Positions 10,291 through 19,401 of a stretch of 64,000 bases of DNA are shown here, piece by piece. The position numbers and the translations under genes are program-made. Source of the stretch: an uncultured Clostridia bacterium (GTDB lineage: Bacteria > Bacillota > Clostridia > Christensenellales > Borkfalkiaceae); contig CANQJJ010000004.1 of the NCBI GenBank assembly GCA_947624215.1, forward strand, positions 24,187 through 88,186. The letters run 5' to 3'. The first letter of the stretch is position 1. Each line of letters begins with the position of its first letter. Below the pieces are notes generated by a model, which did not search any database, had not been told where the DNA came from, and worked only from the letters and a program-made list of their open reading frames with translations.

Positions 10291-11475
10291 ATGTTACAGA
10301 ACTTACTCATTGATATTTTGCAGATGTTCACCGACCAGCCCATCCTCATGGGCGTTCTCGCGGCCATCGCAGTGCTCATCATCGCGCTTCTCATCGTGAT
10401 GATCGTCCTCTCCGTGAAGGCGCACAAGCTGAAGGCCGCCCCTCAGTCTGCGGAAGCGCCCGCAGAGGAGCCCGCCGCAGAACCTGCACCCGCAGAGGAA
10501 GTTGCCGAGCCCGCCGCCGAGGAGCCCGCGGAGGAAGTTCCCGCCGAGCCCGCTCCCGAGGAACCCGCAGAGGAACCTGCAGAAGAACCCGCACCCGTGG
10601 CCGAAGAGCCCGCGGAAGAAGCAGTCGAGGAAGCCGTAGAAGAACCCGCGGAGGAGCCCGCGCCCGCAGAGGAAACTGCCGAGCCCGTGCCCGCGGAAAC
10701 CATAGAAGAGCCCGCCGAAGAGACGGCCGAGGAGCCCGTAGAAGAGCCTGTCCTCGAAGAAGTCCCCGCCGAGCCCGAGGAACCCACCGAGGAAGCGGCC
10801 GAGGAGCCCATGTCCGAGGAGGCCCCCACAGAAGAGCCTGCGGAAGAGGCCGAGGAACCCACCGATGAGGAGCCTGCCGAGGAGGCCGAAGAGTCTACCG
10901 AGGAGGAGCCTGCGGAAGAGCCCACCGAAGAAGAACCCGTCGGGGAAGAGACCGAAGAGCCCGCAGAGGAGACGGCCGAAGAGACGGAGCCCGAACTTAC
11001 CGAAGAAACAAAGGAGGAAAGCGATATGAAGAATCAAAAGGAGCCGAAAAAGGAGACCAAGACCACCTCGCCCTACGTCTTCCGTCCCGGGACCAAGGAG
11101 GAAGAGGGCAAGAACGGCGGGGAGAGCAAGTCTTCCATCGGCGGCAAGTGGGTGATCGCAACGGACGAGAGAGGCCGCTACGACCTGTTCCTCTATGCCT
11201 CCAACGGCGAGATGATGCTCAAGAGCGGCGTGCCCTATTCGACGCTTTCGAGTGCGAAGTCGGGCATCAAGACCTACCGCGACAACATCACCGCGGGCCG
11301 CTATGAGGTCGAGGAGACCAAGAACGGCACGTTCTTTGTGCAGATCATGAACGCGCGCGGGGGCTTGCTTGCCACGAGTGCGGACTACAAGAGCAGAAGC
11401 GCCTGCCAGAGCGCGGCTGAGTCCATCAAGCGCTGGTCGGCGACCACCAACATCGAAGTCAAAGAAGAAGAGTGA
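10291..11475 (+). CDS. Membrane-anchored protein with Glu/Pro/Ala-rich spacer and C-terminal YegP-like (DUF1508) repeats
   Basis: N-terminal TM MGVLAAIAVLIIALLIVMIVL; long EPAEEP low-complexity region; C-terminal GKWVIATDERGRYDLFLYASNGEMMLKSGVPYSTLSSAKSGIKTYRDN...GTFFVQIMNARGGLLATSADYKSRSACQSAAESI. Confidence 0.85.
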   Translation: MLQNLLIDILQMFTDQPILMGVLAAIAVLIIALLIVMIVLSVKAHKLKAAPQSAEAPAEEPAAEPAPAEEVAEPAAEEPAEEVPAEPAPEEPAEEPAEEPAPVAEEPAEEAVEEAVEEPAEEPAPAEETAEPVPAETIEEPAEETAEEPVEEPVLEEVPAEPEEPTEEAAEEPMSEEAPTEEPAEEAEEPTDEEPAEEAEESTEEEPAEEPTEEEPVGEETEEPAEETAEETEPELTEETKEESDMKNQKEPKKETKTTSPYVFRPGTKEEEGKNGGESKSSIGGKWVIATDERGRYDLFLYASNGEMMLKSGVPYSTLSSAKSGIKTYRDNITAGRYEVEETKNGTFFVQIMNARGGLLATSADYKSRSACQSAAESIKRWSATTNIEVKEEE

Positions 11476-11517
11476 GTCTAAGATACATGCAAATCTGAAA
11501 TGCAAATTTGATATACA

Positions 11518-11548
11518 AACGGCGCCCGCGCGGGCGCCGTTTTTTGTT
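11518..11548 (+). terminator. Intrinsic terminator AACGGCGCCCGCGCGGGCGCCGTTTTTT
   Basis: Perfect GC hairpin plus U-tract immediately after the DUF1508-like gene. Confidence 0.85.
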
Positions 11549-11559
11549 GTGAGCGCAAA

Positions 11560-12060
11560 GTAGCCGATAGTTCAATCAAAGCGTCAGCGTCATTCTGCCC
11601 GACCGAGCTTACGACCAAGCCCGTGTGAGCGACCCTTGGCGCCCCTGCGCGCCCCGCACGCGTCATTCTGAGCCAGTGGAGTTTGATTTTGAGCGACTTG
11701 CTCATCCGCGAAGAATCTTGCTACGACCAAGCCCGTGTGAGCGATACCCCCTCCTTGGGGAGGGGGGAAGGGGGTGGGGGCTCTATTGATTGACCTTATA
11801 GAGGTTTTATAAAAAAGCGGAAGAAACAGTTGTATTCCCCACCTCAGTCACGATGTGACAGCTCCTCCCCAAGGAGGAGCTTTTCGTCGGACTGCGTTTG
11901 AGCGCCCCCTTGCCTTCCCTTCCGGGGAAGGTGCCCGTAGGGCGGATGAGGAGGAGAAACCCTTTCGGCGCACAAGGCCAGTGCGCCACTTTCCCTTACA
12001 GGGACAGCAAGAGGCCTATCGCTTACCACCGCGATCATCCAAGCCCGCGCACAAACGAAA
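11560..12060. repeat. Mosaic intergenic repeat block
   Basis: Contains GAAGAATCTTGCTACGACCAAGCCCGTGTGAGCGATA (also at 17034, 33791), CCCCTCCTTGGGGAGGGG, CCTTCCCTTCCGGGGAAGG and a GGCGCACAAGGCCAGTGCGCC hairpin that recurs in other gaps. Confidence 0.75.
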
Positions 12061-12062
12061 TC

Positions 12063-12908
12063 TTAACCCAAATAATTTTTGATCTCGCGGGAATGGGCGA
12101 TCTCGGCATAGACTTTGGCGAGGCAGTCGGTATCCGCCTCCTCGATCCTCCCCTCCCCCACGAGCTGTGAGAGCGTGGGATCCACGGGAATGCGCGCCGC
12201 AGCGGGGACATGGTATGCCTCTCTGAGGTCATCCACCCTGCTCTTCCCGAAAATTTCATATGTCTTTCCGCACCCGGGGCAGGCGAAATAGCTCATGTTC
12301 TCCACGAGCCCCAAGACGGGGATGTGCATCATCTCTGCCATGCCGATGGCCTTCTTCACGATCATCTCCACGAGGTCGTGCGGGGTCGTGACGATGACGA
12401 TGCCCGAGAGCGGGATGCTCTGGAAGACGGTGAGCGGCACGTCGCCCGTTCCCGGGGGCATGTCGATGAAGAGGATGTCGAGCTCGTCCCAGATGACGTC
12501 CGTCCAGAACTGCAACGTCGCCCCCGCGATCAGGGAGCCGCGCCAGACGACGGGGTCGTCTTCACGGTCCAAAAGGGCGTTCATGGAGATGAGCTTGATG
12601 CCGCTCCCGGTCTCGACGGGAAAGATGCCGTCGTCGCTGCCCGTAGCCCGCGCGGTGACGCCGAAGGCCTTGGGGACGGACGGGCCCGTGATGTCCGCAT
12701 CGAGGATGCCGACGCGGAGCCCCTGTGCCCTTGCGCGGACGGCGAGCAGGGAGGTCACGAGGGACTTGCCCACGCCCCCTTTCCCGCTTGCCACGGCGAT
12801 GACGCGCCCCACCTTGGTGCCCTTATGCGGCGCCTTGATGAGGGAAGTTTGGCTCCGCGTGCCGCAATTCGAACTGCAAGTGGAGCAATCGTGTGTGCAA
12901 TCTGCCAT
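12063..12908 (-). CDS. Mrp/NBP35 (ApbC)-family P-loop ATPase, Fe-S cluster carrier type
   Basis: Deviant Walker A ASGKGGVGKSLVTSLLA; DITGPSVPKAFG; DMPPGTGDVPLT; ENMSYFACPGCGKTYEIFG. Confidence 0.93.
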   Translation of the reverse strand: MADCTHDCSTCSSNCGTRSQTSLIKAPHKGTKVGRVIAVASGKGGVGKSLVTSLLAVRARAQGLRVGILDADITGPSVPKAFGVTARATGSDDGIFPVETGSGIKLISMNALLDREDDPVVWRGSLIAGATLQFWTDVIWDELDILFIDMPPGTGDVPLTVFQSIPLSGIVIVTTPHDLVEMIVKKAIGMAEMMHIPVLGLVENMSYFACPGCGKTYEIFGKSRVDDLREAYHVPAAARIPVDPTLSQLVGEGRIEEADTDCLAKVYAEIAHSREIKNYLG

Positions 12909-12954
12909 AATATCTCCTTTTCTCTGATTATTTCGGGGTAAGGGCCCGCCGCGT

Positions 12955-13065
12955 TTCCCGGGGGCCTTCGTAAAGCGGAAAAAGCAGTTGTATCCCCCAC
13001 CTCATCCGCCCTGCGGGCACCTTCCCCAAGGGGGAAGGCAAGGCATCGGCCTCGGACATGGTGCC
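12955..13065. repeat. Short mosaic repeat block
   Basis: AAGCGGAAAAAGCAGTTGTATCCCCCACCTC and CCTTCCCCAAGGGGGAAGG modules shared with other gaps; ends with GGACATGGTGCC. Confidence 0.65.
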
Positions 13066-13068
13066 ATC

Positions 13069-14844
13069 CTATTTCCTCATATTGAGTTCATAATACTTGC
13101 CCTTGCGCGCCATGAGCTCCTCGTGAGAGCCCTCCTCGGCGATGCCCTTGTCGGCGATGAAGAGGATGCGGTCGGCCTTGCGGATGGTGGAGAGGCGGTG
13201 GGCGACGATGAAGGCCGTCTTGCCCTCCAAAATGCGGTCGAGTGCCTGCTGGATGAGCAGTTCGGTCTCGGAGTCGATGGAGCTCGTAGCCTCGTCGAGG
13301 ATGACGATCCGCGGGTCTTTGAGCACGATGCGGGCGAAGGAGATGAGCTGTTTTTCCCCTGCCGAGAGCCCCTCGCCGCGCTCGCCGAGCATGGCCCGAT
13401 AGCCGTCTGGGAAGCGCGCCGCCACCCTTCCGCAATAGATGGCCTCGGCCGCCGCGATGCACTCCTCATCGGTGGCCTCCTCGTTGCCGTAGCGGATGTT
13501 GTCCAAAATGCTCCCCTGAAAGATGAACGGCTCCTGCATGAGCACGCCGATCTCCTTTCTGAGGGAATGAAGCGTCGCCTTGCGCACGTCGACGCCATCC
13601 ACCGAGACGCTCCCCGCCTGCACATCATAGAAGCGGGTCAATAGGTTGACGACCGTCGTCTTCCCCGCCCCCGTGGGCCCGACGAGGGCGATCTTCTCCC
13701 CCGGGGCCACATGCAGGGTGAACCCCTCGAGCACGTTGATCCCCTCCTCGTAGGCAAAGGTCACGTTGTCGTAATCCACCCTGCCCTCGATGTCTTTGAG
13801 TGTCACGGCGTCCTCTGCGTCGGTGATGCTCACGGGCGCGTCCACCGTCTCATAGATGCGTTCGAGGTTGGCCGAGACCTGCGAGAGCTGTTGCATGACG
13901 GCGGCAAGTTGCAGAAGCGGCTCGGCGCACAGGTTGACATAGAGCAAAAAGGCGATGACCGTGCCCGCGATCGAGGCGTCCCCTGCGAGCATCAGAGAGA
14001 GCGCCACGGCATACATGGCGAGCACGCCCACGTTCCAGAAAAACTCCGAGACGGGCGAGTTGAGCTCGTTGCGGCGCACGATCTGCATCCACGTCGCCGC
14101 GCTGTCCTCCTGCAAGTCGCGGTAGATGACGCGGTTGTAGGCCGAGCGGTTGTAGTTCTTGATGACCTTCTCGCCCATGATGGACTCGACGATGAAGGCG
14201 TTGCGGTTGGAATTCTTGGCGCGGTGCTTGCGGAAGAGGGCGCGCACCCCCCGCTTGATGAGGTAGATGCACGCGACCATGGGCACGACGGCGGCATAGA
14301 CCACGCCCGTGAGCACGGGGCTGATGACGAGCATGAACACCGTCGCCACAAACAGTTTGAGCATGTCGACGATAAAGTTGAGCAGGTAGTCGGTAAAAAA
14401 GTCGGCGAGCTCGTTGACGTATTCGGTCACGCGGATGGAGATCTTGCCTGCGGGGCGGGTGTCGTAATACTCGAAGGGAAGCTCCTGCAAATGCTCGAAG
14501 ATCTCCCGCCTCAGATCCTTGATGATGCCATGCCCGAGCGTTCCCATGATGAGCCTGTGGAAATAGGGAAGCAGGGCCGTGAGCACCCCGACGACGCCGA
14601 GCGCAATAAGCAATAAAGTGAGTTTCTGCGTCCTTCCCTCGGACATGGGTATCACGTTTGTGACGATCGTGCGGATGATGATGGGCGGCACGAGGGCCAC
14701 GACGGAGGAGCACACAAGCAAGATGAAGGCGAGCAGAAAGAGTTTTTTGTGGGGCAGGATGCGGGCGAAAATGCGCCTTAGATATTTGATGTCGACCTTG
14801 TCGGTCTGCACCACTTCGTCTTGGTAGTAGGTATTGCGCTTCAT
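13069..14844 (-). CDS. ABC exporter, fused permease/ATPase (half of a heterodimer)
   Basis: MKRNTYYQDEVVQTDK start with GGGGGAG RBS; GPTGAGKTT Walker A, LSAGEKQ signature, ILDEATSSID Walker B; ORF-track start 15054 judged too long. Confidence 0.92.
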   Translation of the reverse strand: MKRNTYYQDEVVQTDKVDIKYLRRIFARILPHKKLFLLAFILLVCSSVVALVPPIIIRTIVTNVIPMSEGRTQKLTLLLIALGVVGVLTALLPYFHRLIMGTLGHGIIKDLRREIFEHLQELPFEYYDTRPAGKISIRVTEYVNELADFFTDYLLNFIVDMLKLFVATVFMLVISPVLTGVVYAAVVPMVACIYLIKRGVRALFRKHRAKNSNRNAFIVESIMGEKVIKNYNRSAYNRVIYRDLQEDSAATWMQIVRRNELNSPVSEFFWNVGVLAMYAVALSLMLAGDASIAGTVIAFLLYVNLCAEPLLQLAAVMQQLSQVSANLERIYETVDAPVSITDAEDAVTLKDIEGRVDYDNVTFAYEEGINVLEGFTLHVAPGEKIALVGPTGAGKTTVVNLLTRFYDVQAGSVSVDGVDVRKATLHSLRKEIGVLMQEPFIFQGSILDNIRYGNEEATDEECIAAAEAIYCGRVAARFPDGYRAMLGERGEGLSAGEKQLISFARIVLKDPRIVILDEATSSIDSETELLIQQALDRILEGKTAFIVAHRLSTIRKADRILFIADKGIAEEGSHEELMARKGKYYELNMRK

Positions 14845-16664
14845 CAGATCTCCCCCTTTCCGTAGGACGAATCGTCGAGCTGGCCGTCGCTCGTCTGCAA
14901 TTTCCACACGGCGGCGAATGCCCCGCCGAGGGCGATGAGTTCTTCCGCGGTGCCCCGCTCCACGATCTCGCCGTCTCTGAGATAGACGATCTCGTCGCAG
15001 TCCATGACGGAGGAGACGCGGTGGGCCGCGATGAGCAGCGTCTTCTCGGGGCAATTTGCTTTGAGGGAGGCGAGCACGCGCTTCTCGGTGGCCATGTCGA
15101 GGGCGGACGAGGCGTCGTCGAGCACGAGCACGGGAGCGCCCTTGATGATGGCGCGGGCGATGGAGATGCGCTGTTTTTGCCCGCCCGAGAGCCCGACGCC
15201 CCGCTCTCCGATGACGGTGGCATACCCCTCTTCGAGCCGGTCGATGAAGCGGGCGGCCTCGGCGATCTCAGCGGCCCTGGCGACCTCCTCCTCGGTACAG
15301 TCCTCCGGCCGCGCAAAGGCGATGTTGGCGTCCACCGTGTTGGAGAAGAGGAAGACGTCCTGGAAGACGTAGGCATACTCCGCGCGCACGGCCTCGAGGG
15401 GGTAGTCCCTTAAATCGTGCCCGTCGATGGTGACGGCGCCCCCCGTCACGTCGAAGATGCGGGAGAGCGATTTGAGAAGGGCGGACTTCCCGCTCCCCGT
15501 GCCCCCCATGATGCCCACCTTCTTGCCGTAGGGGATGTCGAGGTCGATGCCGCGGAGCACAGTCTTATCCCCCAATGTGAGGCTGACGTTCTCCATGCGG
15601 ATGTGCGGCGCGGGAGTGGCGACGAGGGCAGAGGGCACGTCGGGGACAGCGCTCTCCTCGGTGAGAAACTTTTTGAGCCGCCCGCCCGAGACGAGCTGGT
15701 TCTGCATGCGGAAACACGAGCGCGAGATCTGGGTGATGTGGGCGATGATCTTGGTGACGTATGTCGTGGCCGCCGTGAGGGACCCGAGCAAGAGGTTGCC
15801 CGAGAGCACGAGAAGCACTGCGATGATGACGGTGCCGACGTAACCCACCTGCTGGAAGAAGATGAAGACGGAGTCGTATTTGGCACTCAGGCGCACCTCC
15901 TCGACGGAGAGATCGTAGACGCGGCTGTTGCAGGCGTCGAACTTTTCGAGCTCCTGTGCTTCTGCGGCGAAGGAGCGGACAATGCGCACGGCGCTGATGT
16001 TCTCCTGCACGTCGAGATTGATGGCGGAGTACCCCTCCCGGATGGCGCGGAAGAGCTTGCGCGAGCGGGAGAGATAGCGGATGAGCGCGGCGACGAAGAG
16101 CGGCGTGATGACGACGGGAATGATGAGCAGACGTACGTCGAGCGCGGCGAGCACCCCCACCGAGATGGCGATCATGAGGACGGAATCGAAGAGATTCATG
16201 AAGATGCGCGAATACATCTCCTTGAAGATGATGGTGTCGCGGTTCATGGTGGTGAGGAGCTCCCCCATGTTGTAGCGGGAGACCGTCTCGCCGTCGAGCT
16301 CCAGAAGTTTGGCGTAAGTCTGTTCGCGGAGCGTGCACTCCATCCGCAGCCCGCACCACTGGAAGGTGACGTTTTTGCAGTAGAGAAAGAGGATGCGGGT
16401 GAGAAAGACCCCCGTGAGGATGAGGGCGAGGTTCAAAAAGAGCTGCCAGCTCATGGGCTCGCCGAGGGCGCCCGTGAAGAGAAAGGAGAGAAGCCCCTGC
16501 TCGGGTGCGGCGGGGTCATAGGAAAAGATATGGTCGATGATGGCGGCATCGATGAGCGGGATGGCGATGTCGCACAGAATCGCGATGAGACTGAAAAGTT
16601 TTGCGAGCAGGGAGAGCGGGATATACTTCTTCCAATACCGCAATCCGAACCGAAAGATCTCCAT
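14844..16664 (-). CDS. ABC exporter, fused permease/ATPase (partner half)
   Basis: GGTGSGKSALL, LSGGQKQRISIARAI, LVLDDASSALD; stop overlaps the downstream start (TGATG). Confidence 0.92.
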   Translation of the reverse strand: MEIFRFGLRYWKKYIPLSLLAKLFSLIAILCDIAIPLIDAAIIDHIFSYDPAAPEQGLLSFLFTGALGEPMSWQLFLNLALILTGVFLTRILFLYCKNVTFQWCGLRMECTLREQTYAKLLELDGETVSRYNMGELLTTMNRDTIIFKEMYSRIFMNLFDSVLMIAISVGVLAALDVRLLIIPVVITPLFVAALIRYLSRSRKLFRAIREGYSAINLDVQENISAVRIVRSFAAEAQELEKFDACNSRVYDLSVEEVRLSAKYDSVFIFFQQVGYVGTVIIAVLLVLSGNLLLGSLTAATTYVTKIIAHITQISRSCFRMQNQLVSGGRLKKFLTEESAVPDVPSALVATPAPHIRMENVSLTLGDKTVLRGIDLDIPYGKKVGIMGGTGSGKSALLKSLSRIFDVTGGAVTIDGHDLRDYPLEAVRAEYAYVFQDVFLFSNTVDANIAFARPEDCTEEEVARAAEIAEAARFIDRLEEGYATVIGERGVGLSGGQKQRISIARAIIKGAPVLVLDDASSALDMATEKRVLASLKANCPEKTLLIAAHRVSSVMDCDEIVYLRDGEIVERGTAEELIALGGAFAAVWKLQTSDGQLDDSSYGKGEI

Positions 16665-16708
16665 AGACTTACCTATCAGAATTCCATAGACTTGTCTTTT
16701 AGCATTTT

Positions 16709-16737
16709 ATTGTATCACATCTTTCCCGCGATTACAA
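16709..16737 (-). promoter_or_regulatory. Promoter TTGTAA-N17-TACAAT for the ABC exporter operon
   Basis: Spacing exactly 17 nt; about 45 bp upstream of the 16664 start. Confidence 0.6.
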
Positions 16738-16763
16738 ATACTTCTCCCAAAGCAATACTATTT

Positions 16764-16814
16764 TAGATGAAACTATTTAAGATGAACTTTGAGATGAAAC
16801 GGTGAAGATGAAAC
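16764..16814 (-). promoter_or_regulatory. Four direct repeats of GTT(T)CATCT upstream of the ABC exporter promoter
   Basis: Minus strand: GTTTCATCTTCACC GTTTCATCTCAAA GTTCATCTTAAATA GTTTCATCT. Confidence 0.5.
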
Positions 16815-16829
16815 GGTGGCCCCCAAGCC

Positions 16830-17345
16830 TCATCCGAGTGTGCCCCCTCCATGGGAGGGGGGTAGGGGGGTGGGGTGGCGCCCGAGCCCAACCCGAGCGT
16901 CATTCTGCCCGACCGAGGTTTCTGATTGCGCTACTAAGGTCGACACGAGCGCGTAGCGCGAAGTAGCCGAAAGCTCAATCAAGGCGTCATTCTGAGCCGA
17001 ACAAGAGTGGATTTAAGCGAACTGCTCATCCGCGAAGAATCTTGCTACGACCAAGCCCGTGTGAGCGATAGTCGGACTTCGTTCTTCGGGATCCTTCGGG
17101 GACAGCCGCGCCGGACTGCGTACAGCCGCTTCTGCTCAGGATGACGCGTTTACCACAACGCGGACTCCGTTTAAGCGACCCCTTGCCTTCCCTTTTGGGG
17201 AAGGTGCCCCGTAAGGGGCGGATGAGGAGGAGAAACCCTTTCGGCGCACGAGGGCAGTGCGCCACTTTCCCTTACAGGGACAGCAAGAGGTCTGCGCACA
17301 CCACCCAAGCGCTTTCCTCGCGCCAATCCTCGGACATGGTACCAA
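16830..17345. repeat. Mosaic intergenic repeat block
   Basis: Contains GGACTTCGTTCTTCGGGATCCTTCGGGGACAGCC (17074-17107), the GAAGAATCTTGCTACGACC module (17034) and the GGCGCACGAGGGCAGTGCGCC hairpin; ends at GGACATGGTACC. Confidence 0.8.
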
Positions 17346-17379
17346 CCGACGCGGTCTTAGATCTCCCAAGAGGTCCTTT

Positions 17380-17425
17380 CCCAAATAAAAAATGCCGCGG
17401 CGAAAAGCCGAGCGGCACACATGTG
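17380..17425 (-). terminator. Terminator-like hairpin after SRP RNA (TGTGCCGCTCGGCTTTTCGCCGCGGCATTTTTTATTT)
   Basis: GC-rich inverted repeat followed by T-run on the minus strand. Confidence 0.5.
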
Positions 17426-17429
17426 ATCA

Positions 17430-17700
17430 AAAAAACTGTGAGGGCTTTTTTTGTTACGGCTCACCGAAGCGGAAACGCGGCAGACAGCTCCGACAAAGCT
17501 TCCTCATGGCACACGCGGGACACCGTTTAGTGCTGCTGTATCCCTACCCTGACACGGTTCGCGGGCACGCGTTGCATGAGACCTTGTTATCAACACCTCT
17601 TACCGTGCGCAGCCTCCCATGGGTCGCACCGAGAAAAGCGTTCGGCTCTGCTATAGCGGATTGCAGATACAGGGCACCGCTAACTCCCCACCTATCACAG
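17430..17700 (-). ncRNA. ffs: Signal recognition particle RNA, large (Gram-positive) bacterial type
   Basis: Minus strand GGTGGGGAGTTAGCGGTGCCCTGTATCTGCAATCCGCTATAGCAG (Alu-domain 5' end) and helix 8 GTCAGGGTAGGGATACAGCAGC; 3' part GTCGGAGCTGTCTGCC. Exact 3' end approximate. Confidence 0.9.
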
Positions 17701-17707
17701 CAGTTAT

Positions 17708-17736
17708 AGTATACCCCATTCCCGCGCATTTGACAA
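17708..17736 (-). promoter_or_regulatory. SRP RNA promoter TTGTCA-N17-TATACT
   Basis: Located so that the start falls at the SRP RNA 5' end. Confidence 0.75.
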
Positions 17737-17799
17737 GCGTTTTCGTTGCCCGTTTTGGAAATTTTGCTGATTGGCGCATAAAGCAGACAGGCGTGAGCG

Positions 17800-18095
17800 A
17801 ACAAGGCATTCCCAATTACGTCATGTTGAGCCTGTCGAAACATCACCTTATTATAATAAAACTGCGGTGACCCTTCGACACAGCTACTTCGCCTTTGGCT
17901 CGTGTCGCGCTTAGAATACCAATAGAAGCCTCGCGCGGTCAGGGTGACGTAATAAAACGCATGGTTTGTCAACATGACGTAATTAGAACACATGGTCTGT
18001 TTATCAAACAGTCGGACTTCGTTCTTCGGGATCCTTCGGAGACAGCCATATCGGACTGCGTACAGCCCTCTTCTGCTCAGGATGACGCGCTTGCC
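17800..18095. repeat. Mosaic intergenic repeat block
   Basis: TGTTGAGCCTGTCGAAACATCACCTTATTATAATAAAACTGCGGTGACCCTTCGACA module (also at 42.6 and, inverted, at 53.4 kb) and the 34-mer at 18014-18047. Confidence 0.8.
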
Positions 18096-18141
18096 CTCAG
18101 TCTTAAAAGGCTTCTATGCGATAGAAATTTACAAAAAACTT

Positions 18142-19401
18142 TCACCTCTCTATCTCCACAACGCGAGTGTATTCGCGCAGGGGGTAGGTGCCGTCGTGGG
18201 CCTCGCCGAAGGCCGTGCGGGAGAGGTCTCCCCGCGTCACGCGCACGACGCCCGCACGCACGAGCAGGTCCGCAAGTTCCTCCCGCTCCTTTTCGGCGCA
18301 CAAAAGTCCGCAAGTCTGCAAATACCCCTTCTGTTTTTTGAGCGCCATCACGATCTCCCGCCGCGGGAGCGCCTTCACCCACACGTTGCGAAAGGTGAGC
18401 GAGAGCTGCAATTCACGGTCGGCGTCAACGGTCACAGACACGCCGTCTGCGCTGTAAACGCGGACATGGGTGCCCTCGATTTGGTCACATAGCAGATTTA
18501 CCGTGTTCCGTCCCCGCATTGCAGGGTCGGTCTTTCCCACGAGCAAATTCTCTTCGCGGAGGATCTCGAAAAAGCGTTCGGCAAACGCTTGGAGCTCCCC
18601 CATGTCCTCCGTATCCAAAAAGATGCCCTGGCAGGAGGAGCACAGCACCTGCTCGGTCGTGCAGATGTGCCGCGCGAGCGTCCTCAGATCCCCGTCCGAC
18701 GCACCCGCCGCCGCATAGGCAAAGGAGAGCTTGTGCCCCCACGGGATGAGCTTGGAGTTGACGCCGGAGAGCGACCGCGCCGCGCGCTGGGCAGCGTCCC
18801 CACCCCATACCACCACCCCGTCGGCATAGTCCGCGAGCCGCGTGAGGGTCTCCGTCTCGGTGGAGGGCACGTCAAAGACATAGATGTAGTCGGCGAGGAG
18901 CGCGTCCTCTTCGATGAGGTCGGAGAGCAGCCTTACCGAGATGCCGCCGTCGCCCGCAGGAAGTTTCAGGATATTCAGGTTCCCCGCGAGCAATCCCTCC
19001 GCGACGCTGTAAGCGGGCAGGCCGTCTACATTGCCCGCCGCGATGTGGAAGAGCACGCCGAGCGGAGCAAGCCGCCGCCTCGTCCCATCCTTGAGCGGGG
19101 GGAGTTCTTCGCCGTCGCCGCCGAGCTCGATCATGCACTTGTATTCCAGCATCTCGGCAGAAAAGGCCCGTACCATGTCTTGATAGCGGGCGTAGGAAAT
19201 GCCGAAATCCTGCAAAATGGGACGGGCGAGTTCGTCGTATTTCCCCGCCGCCGCCTTCTCAAACATGCGCCCGCAGGCCGCGATGACGCGCCGCGCCGTC
19301 AGCCGATTTTCGCCGAGGATGCGCGGGATGTCGCCCCCGAGCCGTTCGATGAGTTCGTCCTGCATGCTGTCGGGATACAGTTTTCCGCGATATAGGATCA
19401 T
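18142..19401 (-). CDS. LuxC-family long-chain acyl-CoA reductase
   Basis: LAPLGVLFHIAAGNVDGLPAYSVAEGLLAGNLNILKLP; VVVWGGDAA; ARHICTTEQVLCSSCQGIFLD (catalytic Cys region). Confidence 0.85.
   Translation of the reverse strand: MILYRGKLYPDSMQDELIERLGGDIPRILGENRLTARRVIAACGRMFEKAAAGKYDELARPILQDFGISYARYQDMVRAFSAEMLEYKCMIELGGDGEELPPLKDGTRRRLAPLGVLFHIAAGNVDGLPAYSVAEGLLAGNLNILKLPAGDGGISVRLLSDLIEEDALLADYIYVFDVPSTETETLTRLADYADGVVVWGGDAAQRAARSLSGVNSKLIPWGHKLSFAYAAAGASDGDLRTLARHICTTEQVLCSSCQGIFLDTEDMGELQAFAERFFEILREENLLVGKTDPAMRGRNTVNLLCDQIEGTHVRVYSADGVSVTVDADRELQLSLTFRNVWVKALPRREIVMALKKQKGYLQTCGLLCAEKEREELADLLVRAGVVRVTRGDLSRTAFGEAHDGTYPLREYTRVVEIER

Noticed and set aside
10303-11505. 400-aa minus-strand and 160-aa Ser/Gly-rich ORFs opposite the DUF1508-like gene
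   Set aside because: Arise from antisense reading of the EPAEEP repeat; promoter, RBS, TM and terminator all support the plus-strand gene.
16830-18095. Insertion sequence remnants
   Set aside because: No transposase-like ORF or terminal inverted repeats of IS type could be recognised in the repeat blocks.
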